A DNA stretch of 64,000 bases from Nakamurella antarctica (GCF_003860405.1 NZ_CP034170.1:2790001-2854000), one strand, 5' to 3'; positions 8,189 to 16,720 are shown, counted from the first letter of the stretch. A program made the numbers and translations. Notes: generated by a model not told the origin, from the letters alone.

Positions 8189-9159
8189 GTCGTCGGCGTT
8201 TTTTCAGCGGAGGCCGGCCGGTTGAGAGTAATGGCCCTGCGCAGCGCGCCGGCGATATCCACCCCCAGTTGATAGGCGCCCTGGCTAGTTCCATCCATCG
8301 ACCACGATCCGTGGATCAGCTCGTTGTACCGCAGGTAGGTGATGGGGACGCCGGCCTCGTACAAAGCCCGCGCGTACCCCTCTCCGTCATCGAGCAGGGG
8401 ATCGAGCCCGCAGGTAATGACGGTTGCCGCCGGCAGCCCGTCCAACGGTCCGGCCGCGTACAGGTCGACGTATTCCGGGGACTCGGTGGGTCCGGCATAG
8501 ATCTCCCAAAAGTGCTGCATCGCCTTTCGGGTCAAGAAATACCCCTCGCCAAACCGCAGGTAGGAGTCGGTGTCGAAATCACGCGCCACCACCGGGTACA
8601 CCAGCAGCTGGTGGGAGAGCGTCGGTCCGCCCTCATCGCGCAACATCTGGGCCACCCCCGCGGCCAGGTTGGCGCCAGCAGAATCCCCTCCGACTGCAAG
8701 GAAATCACCGTCCCCGCCAAGCTCGGCGACGTTCTCCGCAGCCCACCGAGTAGCGGCCACGCAATCCTGGAGCGCGGCCGGGTGCGGATCCTCCGGCGCG
8801 AGGCGGTAGTCGATACTTATTACCGCGCAACCAGTGTCGGCAACAAGCCGGCGGATGGGACGGTCGGAGAGATTCACCGATCCGACCTTCCAGCCGCCGC
8901 CGTGGAAGAACACCACAAGCGGCGCCGGGTCAGGGCCCGGCCGATACAACCTGGCAGGAATGTCCCGGTGCTCGGCTGGAATCACCAGATCGCGCACCGA
9001 GCCGACTTCCACGGGTGGGCGCTGGCCCTCGATCATCGCATCGGAGGAGAGCCTGGCATCTGAGACAGACATTTCCCACGTCTGGGGAGCAGCCGGGTCA
9101 ACCGCCTGCAGAATCAGATATTGCTCGGGGTCCACGAACGGGGTTGCATCCATCAACAT
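8185..9159 (-). CDS. Alpha/beta hydrolase, hormone-sensitive lipase (family IV) esterase
   Basis: This 324-residue enzyme has the HGGGW oxyanion motif at 86-90 and the nucleophile elbow GDSAG with S160. A GLDPLLDDG aspartate and an IHGSW histidine complete the triad near the C-terminus. Family IV esterases hydrolyse short-chain esters; some act on acetylated sugars or lactones, which would suit the neighbouring sugar cluster, but the substrate cannot be read. The start may be ATG 9159 or ATG 9153. It is convergent with the SDR gene. Confidence 0.9.
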   Translation of the reverse strand: MLMDATPFVDPEQYLILQAVDPAAPQTWEMSVSDARLSSDAMIEGQRPPVEVGSVRDLVIPAEHRDIPARLYRPGPDPAPLVVFFHGGGWKVGSVNLSDRPIRRLVADTGCAVISIDYRLAPEDPHPAALQDCVAATRWAAENVAELGGDGDFLAVGGDSAGANLAAGVAQMLRDEGGPTLSHQLLVYPVVARDFDTDSYLRFGEGYFLTRKAMQHFWEIYAGPTESPEYVDLYAAGPLDGLPAATVITCGLDPLLDDGEGYARALYEAGVPITYLRYNELIHGSWSMDGTSQGAYQLGVDIAGALRRAITLNRPASAEKTPTT

Positions 9160-9212
9160 TGCCTTCCTCGGGGTACGGACGTCGGCCTCACCGCCACAGT
9201 CTAGAACGTGCC

Positions 9213-9261
9213 GAATCTGGGACCATTAGCCCGATTCTGGCGGGCTAATGATCCCAGATTC
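9213..9261. terminator. Long hairpin downstream of the EamA gene
   Basis: Two 21-base arms (9213-9233 and 9241-9261), complementary except for one position, surround a seven-base loop. The hairpin lies downstream of the EamA stop and upstream of the esterase start, so it most likely ends the VOC/EamA transcript. No run of T follows on either strand, so intrinsic termination is uncertain; an mRNA-stabilising or insulating hairpin is possible. Confidence 0.6.
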
Positions 9262-9270
9262 GCACTTCTC

Positions 9271-9318
9271 GGCCCAGACCCCGAACAAGTAGGCCCAGAT
9301 CCGCGCTCCTAGGCCCAG
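9271..9318. repeat. Three GGCCCAG elements spaced about 20 bases
   Basis: GGCCCAG recurs at 9271, 9292 and 9312, each in a related context (TCGGCCCAGA, TAGGCCCAGA, TAGGCCCAGT), and the adjacent hairpin adds further TCCCAGATT-like units. The tract begins immediately after the EamA 3' end. It resembles other degenerate short arrays just after gene ends in this window (7284, 18452). Function unknown. Confidence 0.6.
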
Positions 9319-9324
9319 TCGGCC

Positions 9325-10188
9325 TTAGGTAAGTTGCCCGCGCCTGCCGCCGCGTTGGGCCGCTGCTCCGGCGGCCACCACGAGCACGATGCCGAGCAGC
9401 TGAATCAGTGACGGGCGTTGGTGGAGAACGATCAGGCCCAGGAGTAAGCCAATCGCTGGCTCGACTGCCATCAGCGTGCCGAAGGCAGCAGTGGTCAGCC
9501 TGCGCAGCGCGAGCAGCTCGAACGCGTAGGGCAGCACCGGCAGCAACAGAGCCAAGCCCGCACCTACCGCAAGCACGTTCACAGTGAGGTGCCCCGCGGC
9601 CTGCGGAATGCCGATGATCCCAGCGGTGGCCGCGGCGATCGGGACGGTCAACGATAGACCGGTCAGCCCTTCGAAGCGGTCGCCAACGTGCTGGGTCAAC
9701 ACGATGTAGACGCCCCAGCCAACCGCAGATATGAGTGCCAACCCGATGCCGACGGCGTCCACGCTGCCCTGCCACGGCTCGGTGAGTCCGATGACGCCGA
9801 CCAAAGCCACGGCTGGCCAGATAAACCCCCGCACATGACGGCTCCGCGCCGCCGCAACGGTCAGTGGGCCGAGAAACTCGATGGCCACACAGGTTCCGAG
9901 CGGTATCCGCTCGATCGCGGCCAAAAAGGTCACCGTTTGCAGTCCGGTGGTGATTCCGAGTCCGAGCAGACCCGGGAGGTCTCGGCGACGGAGTGAACGC
10001 ACCGGCGGCCGAACGATCGCGACGAAGATGAGGGCGCCGAACGTCAGGCGGAGCCACGCCGTCCCGGCAGCGCCGATGGTGGAGATCAGGTCCACCGACA
10101 GCGCCGCCCCCAGCTGTACCGAGAGCATCGACGCGACCGCGAGAGTCCACGCGGGGACGGCGTCGGTGCGCGATGGGTGCGCGATCAC
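9325..10188 (-). CDS. EamA-family transporter (RhtA-like)
   Basis: This 287-residue protein has about ten hydrophobic helices arranged as two EamA repeats, with family wording GLGITTGLQTVTFLAAIERIP and FGTLMAVEPAIGLLLGL, the latter typical of RhtA-like exporters of threonine/homoserine. It sits in the cytoplasmic membrane and probably exports small metabolites. It follows the small VOC gene on the same strand with a 25-base gap and is followed by a large hairpin. Substrate is not predictable. Confidence 0.9.
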   Translation of the reverse strand: MIAHPSRTDAVPAWTLAVASMLSVQLGAALSVDLISTIGAAGTAWLRLTFGALIFVAIVRPPVRSLRRRDLPGLLGLGITTGLQTVTFLAAIERIPLGTCVAIEFLGPLTVAAARSRHVRGFIWPAVALVGVIGLTEPWQGSVDAVGIGLALISAVGWGVYIVLTQHVGDRFEGLTGLSLTVPIAAATAGIIGIPQAAGHLTVNVLAVGAGLALLLPVLPYAFELLALRRLTTAAFGTLMAVEPAIGLLLGLIVLHQRPSLIQLLGIVLVVAAGAAAQRGGRRGQLT

Positions 10189-10213
10189 TGTGGTTGACGA
10201 ACGGACTGGCGGG

Positions 10214-10603
10214 TTAGAACTGCTCCCCCGTACGCCAGGGCATCTCTTGAAGCGACATCGTGTTGCCGTCCGGATCGCTAAAACCGGCGTACTTCACTCC
10301 CCCGCCGACGTCCTCGACCGCGCCGACGAGGACGCCGCGGCTGATCAGCTCCGCCCGCGCTTGCTCAATGTTGTTGACCACCAGGTGAAGTGCTTTGACG
10401 GAGCCGGGTACGGCGACGTCATACGCGGCGAGCCCGGTGCCGAATCCGATGGAGCAGCTCGACCCGGGCGGAGTGAGTTGGACGACGCGGACTCCCTCCG
10501 CAGGCCGCACATCGACATCCTCGACGAAACCTAACTTGTCGATGTAGAACGCCTTGGCGCGGTCCACATCCGCTACCGGAATCGGCACCAACTCGAGTTT
10601 CAT
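10214..10603 (-). CDS. VOC-superfamily (glyoxalase/bleomycin-resistance) protein, single domain
   Basis: This protein of 129 residues begins MKLELVPIPVADVDRAKAF and ends in FSDPDGNTMSLQEM, the two ends of a VOC metal-binding fold with paired beta-alpha-beta-beta-beta modules. The frame is open to 10819, but the family fold starts at the ATG at 10603, which has GGGAGAAG upstream; ATG 10624 is the other candidate. These proteins often bind a metal and are lyases, dioxygenases or drug-binding proteins; none can be preferred here. It probably shares a transcript with the EamA gene and is divergent from the two-domain VOC gene. Confidence 0.85.
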   Translation of the reverse strand: MKLELVPIPVADVDRAKAFYIDKLGFVEDVDVRPAEGVRVVQLTPPGSSCSIGFGTGLAAYDVAVPGSVKALHLVVNNIEQARAELISRGVLVGAVEDVGGGVKYAGFSDPDGNTMSLQEMPWRTGEQF

Positions 10604-10726
10604 CTCCACGTACTTCTCCCACATTGCTTGCCCGACGGTTAGAAATGTATTCCTACCCCGCTTCGGGTCCGCGGGGCTACAGTTCGGACACTGACATCCA
10701 TCGAATTCGCGGAAGAGGAACACCCC

Positions 10727-11542
10727 ATGCCCACTCGCGACACTCCATTTAAGGCCGGGACACCCTGCTGGGCAGATCTTTTCACCAGCGACGCCGACAA
10801 ATCCCGGTCCTTCTACCACGACGTCATGGGGTGGACAGCAGACGAACCCAATCCCGCATACGGCGGCTATGTGAACTTCAGAGCCGGCGGCAGTGGTAGC
10901 GGGAAATCAAGTGCGGCGGGCCATCGCGCCGCTGGGATGATGGGCGGCAACACCACCGAGTCCCCCGTTCCGGACATGTGGACGCTCTACTTCAGCGTTG
11001 ACGATATCGATGCCGTGGTCGCGAAAGCTGTGGGCCTGGGCGCGAGGGTGCGCAGCGGCCCGCATCCCGTCGGCGACCTCGGGTCGATGGCGGTCCTGAC
11101 CGACCCGTCCGGTGGCGCCTTCGGGCTGTGGCAGGGCGGAATTCACCCTGGCTTCAGCCACCATTTGGAGCCCGGTAGCGCCGCGTGGTTCGAATACCAC
11201 GCCACGGACTTCGCGAGTGGAACCGCCTTCTACGCCGCGCTCTTCGAGTGGGAGCTTTCGGTGCTCGCCGATTCGGACGAATTCCGTTACACCAACGCGC
11301 AAGTGGCGGGCGAGGACGTGGTCGGCCTGATGGATTCGCGCGCAATGCTGCCCGCCGGGCACCCGCCGTTCTGGACCATCTATTTCAGCGTGGCCGACAT
11401 GGACTCGGCGCTGGGCACCGTCGTTGAACTCGGTGGCAGCATCGAACACCGAGATGACGACTCCCCCTACGGCCGGACCGCCGCGGTGGTGGACAGCACT
11501 GGCGCGCGGGTCAAGCTGCACTGCGAGGCCGCGGACCACTGA
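10727..11542 (+). CDS. Two-domain VOC-superfamily protein
   Basis: This 271-residue protein contains two VOC domains: residues 8-130 (PCWADLFTSDADKSRSFY to TDPSGGAFGLWQ) and about 140-265 (AAWFEYHATDFASGTAFY to DSTGARVKLHC). This tandem arrangement is common in actinobacteria. GAGGAA lies just upstream of ATG 10727. Similar proteins are described as glyoxalase-like or hydroxylase-associated, but catalytic function is rarely shown. It is transcribed away from the single-domain VOC gene. Confidence 0.9.
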   Translation: MPTRDTPFKAGTPCWADLFTSDADKSRSFYHDVMGWTADEPNPAYGGYVNFRAGGSGSGKSSAAGHRAAGMMGGNTTESPVPDMWTLYFSVDDIDAVVAKAVGLGARVRSGPHPVGDLGSMAVLTDPSGGAFGLWQGGIHPGFSHHLEPGSAAWFEYHATDFASGTAFYAALFEWELSVLADSDEFRYTNAQVAGEDVVGLMDSRAMLPAGHPPFWTIYFSVADMDSALGTVVELGGSIEHRDDDSPYGRTAAVVDSTGARVKLHCEAADH

Positions 11543-11587
11543 ACCCGCGTGCAGCCCGAGCCGATGACCACCACGCTCAATGAAGCT

Positions 11588-11893
11588 TTACGGGTGCGGT
11601 CCAAGGGTGAGGATCGTCAGGGTGTCGGCATTTGGTCCGTAGAGCCACCAGATGCGCCAGGCCCCCGGCGTCCTGTTCTCAATATATGACTCCCACACGT
11701 CCTCGCCATTGGGGCCGGAAAGTGATTGGTATTTGTGAGAGTTGAGTCCTGGGTGGCCCGGGCCAATATCTCGGAGAAGCCGGAGCGTTTTCTTGGCTTT
11801 CTTCAGCTTGGCCGCATAGACGCGCTTGCCGAGATCTTCGAAAACACCCAGTGCTTCGGAGGTGAAAAGCAATGTGAACGGTGGTGCGCTCAC
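11588..11893 (-). CDS. RelE-family toxin-like protein
   Basis: The 101-residue protein is small and basic. FTLLFTSEALGVFEDL at the start and VWESYIENRTPGAWRIWWLYGP followed by LTILTLGPHP at the end match the RelE/ParE toxin fold (central sheet with a basic helix KLKKAKKTLRLL). Family members are ribosome-dependent mRNA endonucleases or gyrase inhibitors. It starts two bases after the stop of the preceding small gene, giving the usual antitoxin-toxin order. Which toxin subtype it is cannot be settled. Confidence 0.75.
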   Translation of the reverse strand: MSAPPFTLLFTSEALGVFEDLGKRVYAAKLKKAKKTLRLLRDIGPGHPGLNSHKYQSLSGPNGEDVWESYIENRTPGAWRIWWLYGPNADTLTILTLGPHP

Positions 11894-11895
11894 AA

Positions 11896-12174
11896 TTACA
11901 CTTGGTCCTCGAGCAGATCATCTCGCCTGCTGACCCGGCCCTCAGCCGCATCAGCAAGGCCACGAAGCAGCGACTGACGCAGTGCGTCGTCCTCCCACAC
12001 CAACAGTTCTCGCTTCGGAATACTCGCCAGCGGGGTCAAAAGAATCTCACCCGTCGAACGTGTAGAGACGAGGAACCGGTCGTTGCGCCGCACTCCGGCA
12101 CGTCCGAACGCAATCCGAGCCCGGTCGTCTGCTGCAACTTCGGCGATGGGCTCGAACCCAGAAAGTGCGCTCAT
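11896..12174 (-). CDS. Probable antitoxin partner of the RelE-like toxin
   Basis: This 92-residue acidic-tailed protein lies immediately upstream of the toxin gene on the same strand with a two-base gap. Its central part (RNDRFLVSTRSTGEILLTPLASIPKREL) can form a short beta-rich DNA-binding or dimerisation domain, followed by a helical, charged C-terminus (LRQSLLRGLADAAEG, RRDDLLED) of the kind that covers a toxin active site. I recognise no named antitoxin family, so the call rests mainly on position, size and charge. Confidence 0.65.
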   Translation of the reverse strand: MSALSGFEPIAEVAADDRARIAFGRAGVRRNDRFLVSTRSTGEILLTPLASIPKRELLVWEDDALRQSLLRGLADAAEGRVSRRDDLLEDQV

Positions 12175-12386
12175 AGCAACTCCTCGTACATGGGGTGAGT
12201 TCTCTCAGACTACTCCAGCGGGGGCATGTGGGTATTGCCCATGTAACCCGGATTCCACTTCGAGACGCCCACCGTGACGGCACGCCGCTGGCGGAACATA
12301 CTCACTCCGAGATCACGTGATTGTGCTTGCCGCTCGAATGCCCGCTAACGGCGCAACGCGTGACGCCGGTACGGTCGGCGTGAGGC

Positions 12387-12411
12387 CCGCGCCCCGAAGC
12401 GCGGACGTTTT
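12387..12411 (+). terminator. Hairpin with short T-run before the MFS gene
   Basis: CCGCGC and GCGCGG (12387-12392, 12399-12404) form a perfect six-pair stem with a six-base loop, followed by ACGTTTT. It lies three bases before the annotated MFS ATG, so it may be an upstream terminator or a leader structure affecting MFS expression. The rest of the 12175-12414 gap shows no gene. Confidence 0.4.
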
Positions 12412-12414
12412 CGA

Positions 12415-13752
12415 ATGGGAGCAAATGTAGTGGTGAACAGCGGCGCCAAGCCTGCAGGAGGCGACCTGGATCCCACACAGGCATCGCCGGACGAACAGTG
12501 GCGCGAGCGGCCCGACATCGTCGCGATCCAGCGACGCACGGTCCGGATCCTCATCGCCGCCCAAATCGTTGGCGGTATCGGCATCGGAGCCGGCGCATCG
12601 TTGGGGGCCCTGCTTGCCGAACAAGTGACGTCATCGGAGTCGTGGGCTGGTCTGGCCCGAACGTGTTCAACACTCGGCGCGGCCGCGATCGCGCTGCCAC
12701 TTGCCTCCATGGCCAGCCGGCGCGGCCGCAATAAGGCCCTCGGTCTGGGTTGGGCGCTGGCAGCGATCGGCGGCGTCGTCCTCGTCCTCTCGGCCGCGTT
12801 CAGCAACATCCCACTACTCATCATGGGCATGCTGATGTTTGGTTCCGGCACCGCAACAAACCTCCAATCACGGTATGCAGCAACCGATCTGGCTAAACCC
12901 GCGCACCGATCCCGCACGCTGTCCATCGTTGTGTGGTCCACCACCATCGGCGCGGTGCTGGGGCCCAACCTGTCCGGCCCCGGCGTCACGGTGGCGGAAT
13001 GGTTCGGCCTCCCCGACCTCTCCGGAGGCTTTCTGATTTCGGCTGTCGTGCTCAGTCTCGGGGCGGCAGCGATGTGGATCTTTATGCGCCCCGACCCACT
13101 TGTCACCGCGCAGCACCATGCGCCGGACGTGCCGGTCAACACGCGCAAGCAGCGAAGCCTCTCGGTCACCATGAAGGCTATTTCGGAGTCCGCGGTGACT
13201 CGGCTTGCCTTCGTAGTGGTGGTTCTCGGCCACACCGTAATGGCGTCCGTGATGACGATGACCCCGGTGCACATGGCTGATCACGGCGCGAGCCTGAACA
13301 TCATCGGGTTGACGATCAGCGTGCATGTGTTTGGAATGTATGGACTCTCCCCGGTGGTGGGCGTCATCTCGGACCGGCTCGGACGGATTCCCGCGATCAT
13401 GATCGGCCAGGCGTGTTTCGTAGCGTCGGCCTTGATTGCCGGGATGTCTGGGACGTCAAACGGCATGGTGATGGCCGGGCTGTTCCTGCTGGGCTTGGGC
13501 TGGTCGTTCTCGTTAATCGCGGGCTCGACGCTGCTGGGCGAGTCGGTACCCAGCGCTATCCGGCCCTCCGTTCAGGGCACCGGCGATATGGCAATGAACG
13601 TGGTCGCCGCGGTTGCCTCCGGGATTTCCGGCGTTGTCATGGCGAAGTGGGGTTTCGGCGGATTGAACGTGATTGCCGGGGTACTGACCATTCCTGTTCT
13701 GCTGCTGGTGCTTTCGACCGTGGTGACCGGGCGCCGCAGCGAGAAGGTTTAG
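12415..13752 (+). CDS. Major facilitator superfamily transporter
   Basis: This 445-residue protein has a 40-residue cytoplasmic N-terminus followed by 12 hydrophobic segments and the MFS loop wording ASRRGRNKALG between helices 2 and 3 and ISDRLGRIPAIM between helices 8 and 9. The architecture is that of drug/metabolite:H+ antiporters, but no substrate signature is visible. ATG 12415 has a hairpin directly upstream; a GTG at 12430 with GGGAG eight bases before it is an equally likely start and removes only five residues. Its stop overlaps the stop of the convergent CDF gene. Confidence 0.9.
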   Translation: MGANVVVNSGAKPAGGDLDPTQASPDEQWRERPDIVAIQRRTVRILIAAQIVGGIGIGAGASLGALLAEQVTSSESWAGLARTCSTLGAAAIALPLASMASRRGRNKALGLGWALAAIGGVVLVLSAAFSNIPLLIMGMLMFGSGTATNLQSRYAATDLAKPAHRSRTLSIVVWSTTIGAVLGPNLSGPGVTVAEWFGLPDLSGGFLISAVVLSLGAAAMWIFMRPDPLVTAQHHAPDVPVNTRKQRSLSVTMKAISESAVTRLAFVVVVLGHTVMASVMTMTPVHMADHGASLNIIGLTISVHVFGMYGLSPVVGVISDRLGRIPAIMIGQACFVASALIAGMSGTSNGMVMAGLFLLGLGWSFSLIAGSTLLGESVPSAIRPSVQGTGDMAMNVVAAVASGISGVVMAKWGFGGLNVIAGVLTIPVLLLVLSTVVTGRRSEKV

Positions 13753-14465
13753 TCGCGCGGGCAGCAGGCACAGCCCGCCGCGTCACCACGAGGCCGCGAA
13801 TCGGCCCCTGATTCCACCTTCAGGACTGCGGCGTTCGGCGCGCAGCAGGCATCGCCCTTCCACGCGTTCCGACCCTCTTTTGCGGCGATGACGGCGATCA
13901 CCAAGGCTGCGATCGGGTCGGCCCAAGCCCAGCCGAACGCAGAGTTCAGTACGAGGCCGACCAGCAGCACCGCAGAGAGATAGGTGCACAACAGGGTCTG
14001 CTTGGAATCGGCGATGGCGGTGCGGGAACCCAGCGCCCGTCCGGCCCTGCGCTGGCCCCACGACAGCCACGGCATGATCAGCAGGCTGAGCGAAGCGATC
14101 ACCAAACCCGGCGTGGAATGGCTGGCTTCGTTGCCGCTGATGAGGGAGGCTGCAGCATCGATTGAAACGTAGGCGGCGAGCGCAAAGAACGACATAGCGA
14201 TGATGCGCAGCGCCTTCTTCTCCCGCGCCTTCGGGTCAACTCCCGCGAATTGCCACGCCACCGCAGCCGCTGAGGACACTTCGATGATGGAGTCGAGACC
14301 AAAGCCGACCAACGCCGATGACGATGCGACCGAACCAGCCCAGATAGCCACAACGGCTTCGATGACGTTATAGGTGATGGTGGCGGCGACAAAGAGCTGA
14401 ATCCGGCGGATCAACAATTCCTCTCGTGCACTGTCGAGGGCAGGTTGGGCGGACATCAGCAGCAC
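13749..14465 (-). CDS. Cation diffusion facilitator-type transporter with cysteine-rich tail
   Basis: This 238-residue protein has about six membrane segments. FGLDSIIEVSSA, ADSKQT and WADPIAAL match the metal-site helices of cation efflux proteins. The soluble CDF C-terminal domain is absent; instead the tail carries CC and CACC cysteine clusters that could bind soft metals. It overlaps the CmtR-like regulator gene upstream by ten bases, so the pair is co-expressed and the regulator's metal (Cd, Pb or Zn) is the likely substrate. It is shorter than classical CDF proteins. Confidence 0.85.
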   Translation of the reverse strand: MLLMSAQPALDSAREELLIRRIQLFVAATITYNVIEAVVAIWAGSVASSSALVGFGLDSIIEVSSAAAVAWQFAGVDPKAREKKALRIIAMSFFALAAYVSIDAAASLISGNEASHSTPGLVIASLSLLIMPWLSWGQRRAGRALGSRTAIADSKQTLLCTYLSAVLLVGLVLNSAFGWAWADPIAALVIAVIAAKEGRNAWKGDACCAPNAAVLKVESGADSRPRGDAAGCACCPRD

Positions 14466-14788
14466 CCCGTTCCTGCAGCCGCAGCTTCACAATGTTCCGG
14501 GTCAACGGCCAACACCACGTCCAGCAAGCCGCTCAGGGCTTGTCCGAGTCCCGCGTCGGCGAGTTCGTAGCGAGCGCGTCGCCCCTCCGGAACTGCGACG
14601 ACGAGTCCGCAGCCGCGCAGGCACTGCAGGTGGTTGGAGATACTTTGACGCGATACGTCCAGCTGTTCGGCAAGCTCCGCGGGGTAGCCGGGCGCCTGGC
14701 TCAGCGCCAACATGATCTGGGCGCGGGTCGGGTCGGACAGTGCGTGCCCCAACCGCGCGAGTACGGGGGCGTGCGTCAAGGTTTGCAT
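14456..14788 (-). CDS. ArsR/SmtB-family metal sensor, CmtR type
   Basis: This regulator of 110 residues from ATG 14788 has the ArsR winged helix (SDPTRAQIMLALS, LDVSRQSISNHLQCLRGCGLV). C56 and C60 in the recognition helix and C100 near the C-terminus match the three cysteine ligands of mycobacterial CmtR, which senses Cd(II) and Pb(II). An extra CC pair ends the protein. The frame opens at 14806, but MQTLTHAPVLARLG is the better start by comparison with CmtR length. It overlaps the CDF gene and should repress this two-gene operon, releasing DNA when metal binds. Confidence 0.9.
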   Translation of the reverse strand: MQTLTHAPVLARLGHALSDPTRAQIMLALSQAPGYPAELAEQLDVSRQSISNHLQCLRGCGLVVAVPEGRRARYELADAGLGQALSGLLDVVLAVDPEHCEAAAAGTGCC

Positions 14789-14864
14789 CAAATAATAGTA
14801 CATCAAGCAGTGGATTCAGCAAGTGATGAACTGTGGTGCGAGGCGATCAGGCACTCTTGCGTGC

Positions 14865-14880
14865 ATACCCCCCGGGGTAT
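14865..14880. promoter_or_regulatory. CsoR/CstR-type operator before the persulfide dioxygenase gene
   Basis: ATACCCCCCGGGGTAT is a nearly perfect palindrome of the G-tract type bound by CsoR-family repressors. It lies 59 bases upstream of the dioxygenase-rhodanese start and resembles the palindrome at 16354 in front of the CstR-like gene, suggesting one regulator for both. Confidence 0.75.
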
Positions 14881-14938
14881 ACGATCGCAGAAGAGCAGCG
14901 CCCCACACCCGCTCCCCCGCAACGCACCGGAGGCTGAC

Positions 14939-16324
14939 ATGTTGTTTACCCAGTACTACGTCGAGTGCCTATCCCAGGCGTCGTACCTCATCGGCGACCG
15001 GGACAGCGGTCAAGCCGTAATCGTTGACCCCCGCCGTGATATCGGTGAATACCTTGCTGATGCAAAGGCCAACGGATTGACGATCGTCGGGATGATCAAC
15101 ACGCACTTCCACGCCGATTTCGTGTCCGGCCACCTCGAACTCGCCGACGCCACCGGTGCCTGGATCGGATACGGCGAAGCCGCCAGCACCGACTTCCCGG
15201 TGCGCCACCTCGCGGAGGGCGAACGGATCAGCCTCGGCCACGTCACCCTGAAGATCCTCGCGACCCCCGGCCACACCCCCGAGTCGATCAGTGTGCTGGT
15301 GTTCGAGCACCCCGATAACGAAATCGCGTATGGCGTCCTGACTGGCGACGCACTGTTTATCGGCGATGTAGGCAGGCCAGACCTGTTGGCCTCCATCGGG
15401 TTCACCGCCGATCAACTTGCCATCCAGCTGTTCCATTCGGTCCAGACGGTGCTGATGGGACTGCCCGACGCGGTCCGGGTGTTCCCGGCACACGGCGCGG
15501 GTTCGTCATGTGGCAAGAACCTGTCCACCGAACGACAGTCGACCATTGGCGAGCAGCGGCGCCTGAACTATGCCTGCCAACCGATGACGCAGGACCAATT
15601 CGTGCAGGTCGTCACCGCCGACCAGCCGTCCGCGCCGCCGTACTTCGTCTACAACGCCATCCTCAACAGGAGCGAACGCGAGCACCGTCCCCTCACAGCC
15701 TCACCCACGGCCCTCGAAGATAGCAGCGTTGACGACGCGCTCGCGGCCGGCGCTCTCGTCCTAGACACCCGTACCCCCACCGACTTCGCAGCGGGCCATG
15801 TAATCGGCTCGATCAACGTCGGCGCGGACGGCCGAATGGCCGAAACCGTTGGCATGGTCCTGGATCCGGAGCAACGGGTAGTGCTGCTCAGCCCCGACGG
15901 CCAGTCCGATGACGACGCTATGCGGATGGCACGAATCGGCTTCGATCACGTGGTCGGCTACATCCCCGACGCTGAGGCCTACCTGGAGCGCAACGCCTCG
16001 CGGGTGGAGCCAGCAAGCCGGCTCACCGCCAGGCAACTCGCTGACCTGATGGAGAGCGTCGAAGGACTTACCGTGGTGGACCTCCGAAACCCTGGCGAGC
16101 TTACGGACGGCGTCCTGCCCGGCGCGCTCAGAATTCCGCTGGCCGAACTGGTCCGCCGGATCGACGAGATCAACCTGGCTGCGCCGGTTGTCGTTTACTG
16201 CGCGGGTGGTTGGCGCTCGAGTGTCGCAGCGAGTGTGCTGCGGAGCCGGGGGGCGAAAGACGTCTCCGACCTGATCGGCGGCTACAGCGCATGGACCTTA
16301 TTGCACGCCAACGCTTCTGGCTAA
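14939..16324 (+). CDS. Persulfide dioxygenase-like MBL protein fused to two rhodanese domains
   Basis: The 461-residue protein starts at ATG 14939 with GGAGG upstream; the much longer open frame to the left is not coding. Residues 1-250 are a metallo-beta-lactamase fold of the ETHE1 type: THFHADFVSGH (H56, H58, D60, H65), TPGHTPES and GDALFIGDVGRPDL. Two rhodanese domains follow (about 265-350 and 370-458). The first lacks the cysteine (VVLLSPDG), while the second keeps C421 in YCAGGWRSS. Enzymes of this build (CstB, BlhA relatives) oxidise glutathione- or other low-molecular-weight persulfides to sulfite or thiosulfate. Position between two CsoR-type operators and before a CstR-like gene and SQR supports a role in sulfide detoxification. 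Confidence 0.9.
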   Translation: MLFTQYYVECLSQASYLIGDRDSGQAVIVDPRRDIGEYLADAKANGLTIVGMINTHFHADFVSGHLELADATGAWIGYGEAASTDFPVRHLAEGERISLGHVTLKILATPGHTPESISVLVFEHPDNEIAYGVLTGDALFIGDVGRPDLLASIGFTADQLAIQLFHSVQTVLMGLPDAVRVFPAHGAGSSCGKNLSTERQSTIGEQRRLNYACQPMTQDQFVQVVTADQPSAPPYFVYNAILNRSEREHRPLTASPTALEDSSVDDALAAGALVLDTRTPTDFAAGHVIGSINVGADGRMAETVGMVLDPEQRVVLLSPDGQSDDDAMRMARIGFDHVVGYIPDAEAYLERNASRVEPASRLTARQLADLMESVEGLTVVDLRNPGELTDGVLPGALRIPLAELVRRIDEINLAAPVVVYCAGGWRSSVAASVLRSRGAKDVSDLIGGYSAWTLLHANASG

Positions 16325-16353
16325 GCCGCGCCGATGTCCGATGTCGATTGTCA

Positions 16354-16371
16354 GATACCCTCGAGGGTATC
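16354..16371. promoter_or_regulatory. Perfect 18-base CsoR/CstR-type operator
   Basis: GATACCCTCGAGGGTATC is a perfect palindrome, 26 bases upstream of the CstR-like start and overlapping the expected promoter. This is the classic autoregulatory position for CsoR-family repressors. Confidence 0.8.
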
Positions 16372-16397
16372 GGACCCCGTACTCCAGGAGGAATCAC

Positions 16398-16664
16398 ATG
16401 GTCGCGCTCCCGCCCGAGGGCATGGACGTCATCGTCAAACGGCTGCGCCGCGCGCAAGGCCAGATCGGCGGCATCCTCAAGATGTTGGAGGAAGGCCGCG
16501 ACTGTGAGGACGTGATTACCCAGGTCGCCGCTGTGAGTAAGGCAATCGACCGGGCGGGCATCGCGATCATCTCCAGTGGATTCAAACAGTGCGTGATCGA
16601 CAGCAACGGCGCAGAAAGCTTGGATATCGAGAAAATGGAGAAGCTGTTTTTGTCGCTGGCGTAA
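16398..16664 (+). CDS. CsoR-family repressor, persulfide-sensing CstR type
   Basis: This all-helical repressor of 88 residues starts at ATG 16398 (AGGAGG upstream). The copper ligands of CsoR are Cys-His-Cys at positions 36, 61 and 65; here C36 and C65 are kept but position 61 is glycine (SGFKQC). Loss of the histidine with both cysteines retained is the mark of CstR proteins, which form di- and trisulfide bridges with reactive sulfur. Neighbouring genes encode persulfide dioxygenase and an SQR-like flavoprotein, in line with that role. It probably represses itself and the upstream gene through palindromes at 16354 and 14865. Confidence 0.88.
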   Translation: MVALPPEGMDVIVKRLRRAQGQIGGILKMLEEGRDCEDVITQVAAVSKAIDRAGIAIISSGFKQCVIDSNGAESLDIEKMEKLFLSLA

Positions 16665-16700
16665 CGGGTCCGGTGCCTCACCCGGGATGTTTGCCCTGGA

Positions 16701-16720
16701 CATAGGGCCGAAAGCCCCTG
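16701..16720. promoter_or_regulatory. DosR-like box upstream of the SQR gene
   Basis: On the minus strand this reads CAGGGGCTTTCGGCCCTATG, close to the DosR (DevR) consensus GGGACTTNNGKCCC seen upstream of hypoxia/NO-induced genes in mycobacteria. It lies 56 bases before the SQR ATG. A weaker match follows at about 16746-16761. No DosR gene is in the window, so this is a motif call only. Confidence 0.45.

Noticed and set aside
8269-9063. 264-codon plus-strand frame
   Set aside because: Antisense of the esterase gene; composition typical of a shadow frame in high-GC DNA.
14426-14938. Long N-terminal extension of the dioxygenase-rhodanese frame
   Set aside because: It runs antisense through the CmtR-like gene and has no family features; ATG 14939 has a strong ribosome site.
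16398-16664. Copper-sensing CsoR
   Set aside because: The essential histidine position is glycine and neighbours are sulfur genes, so CstR type is preferred.
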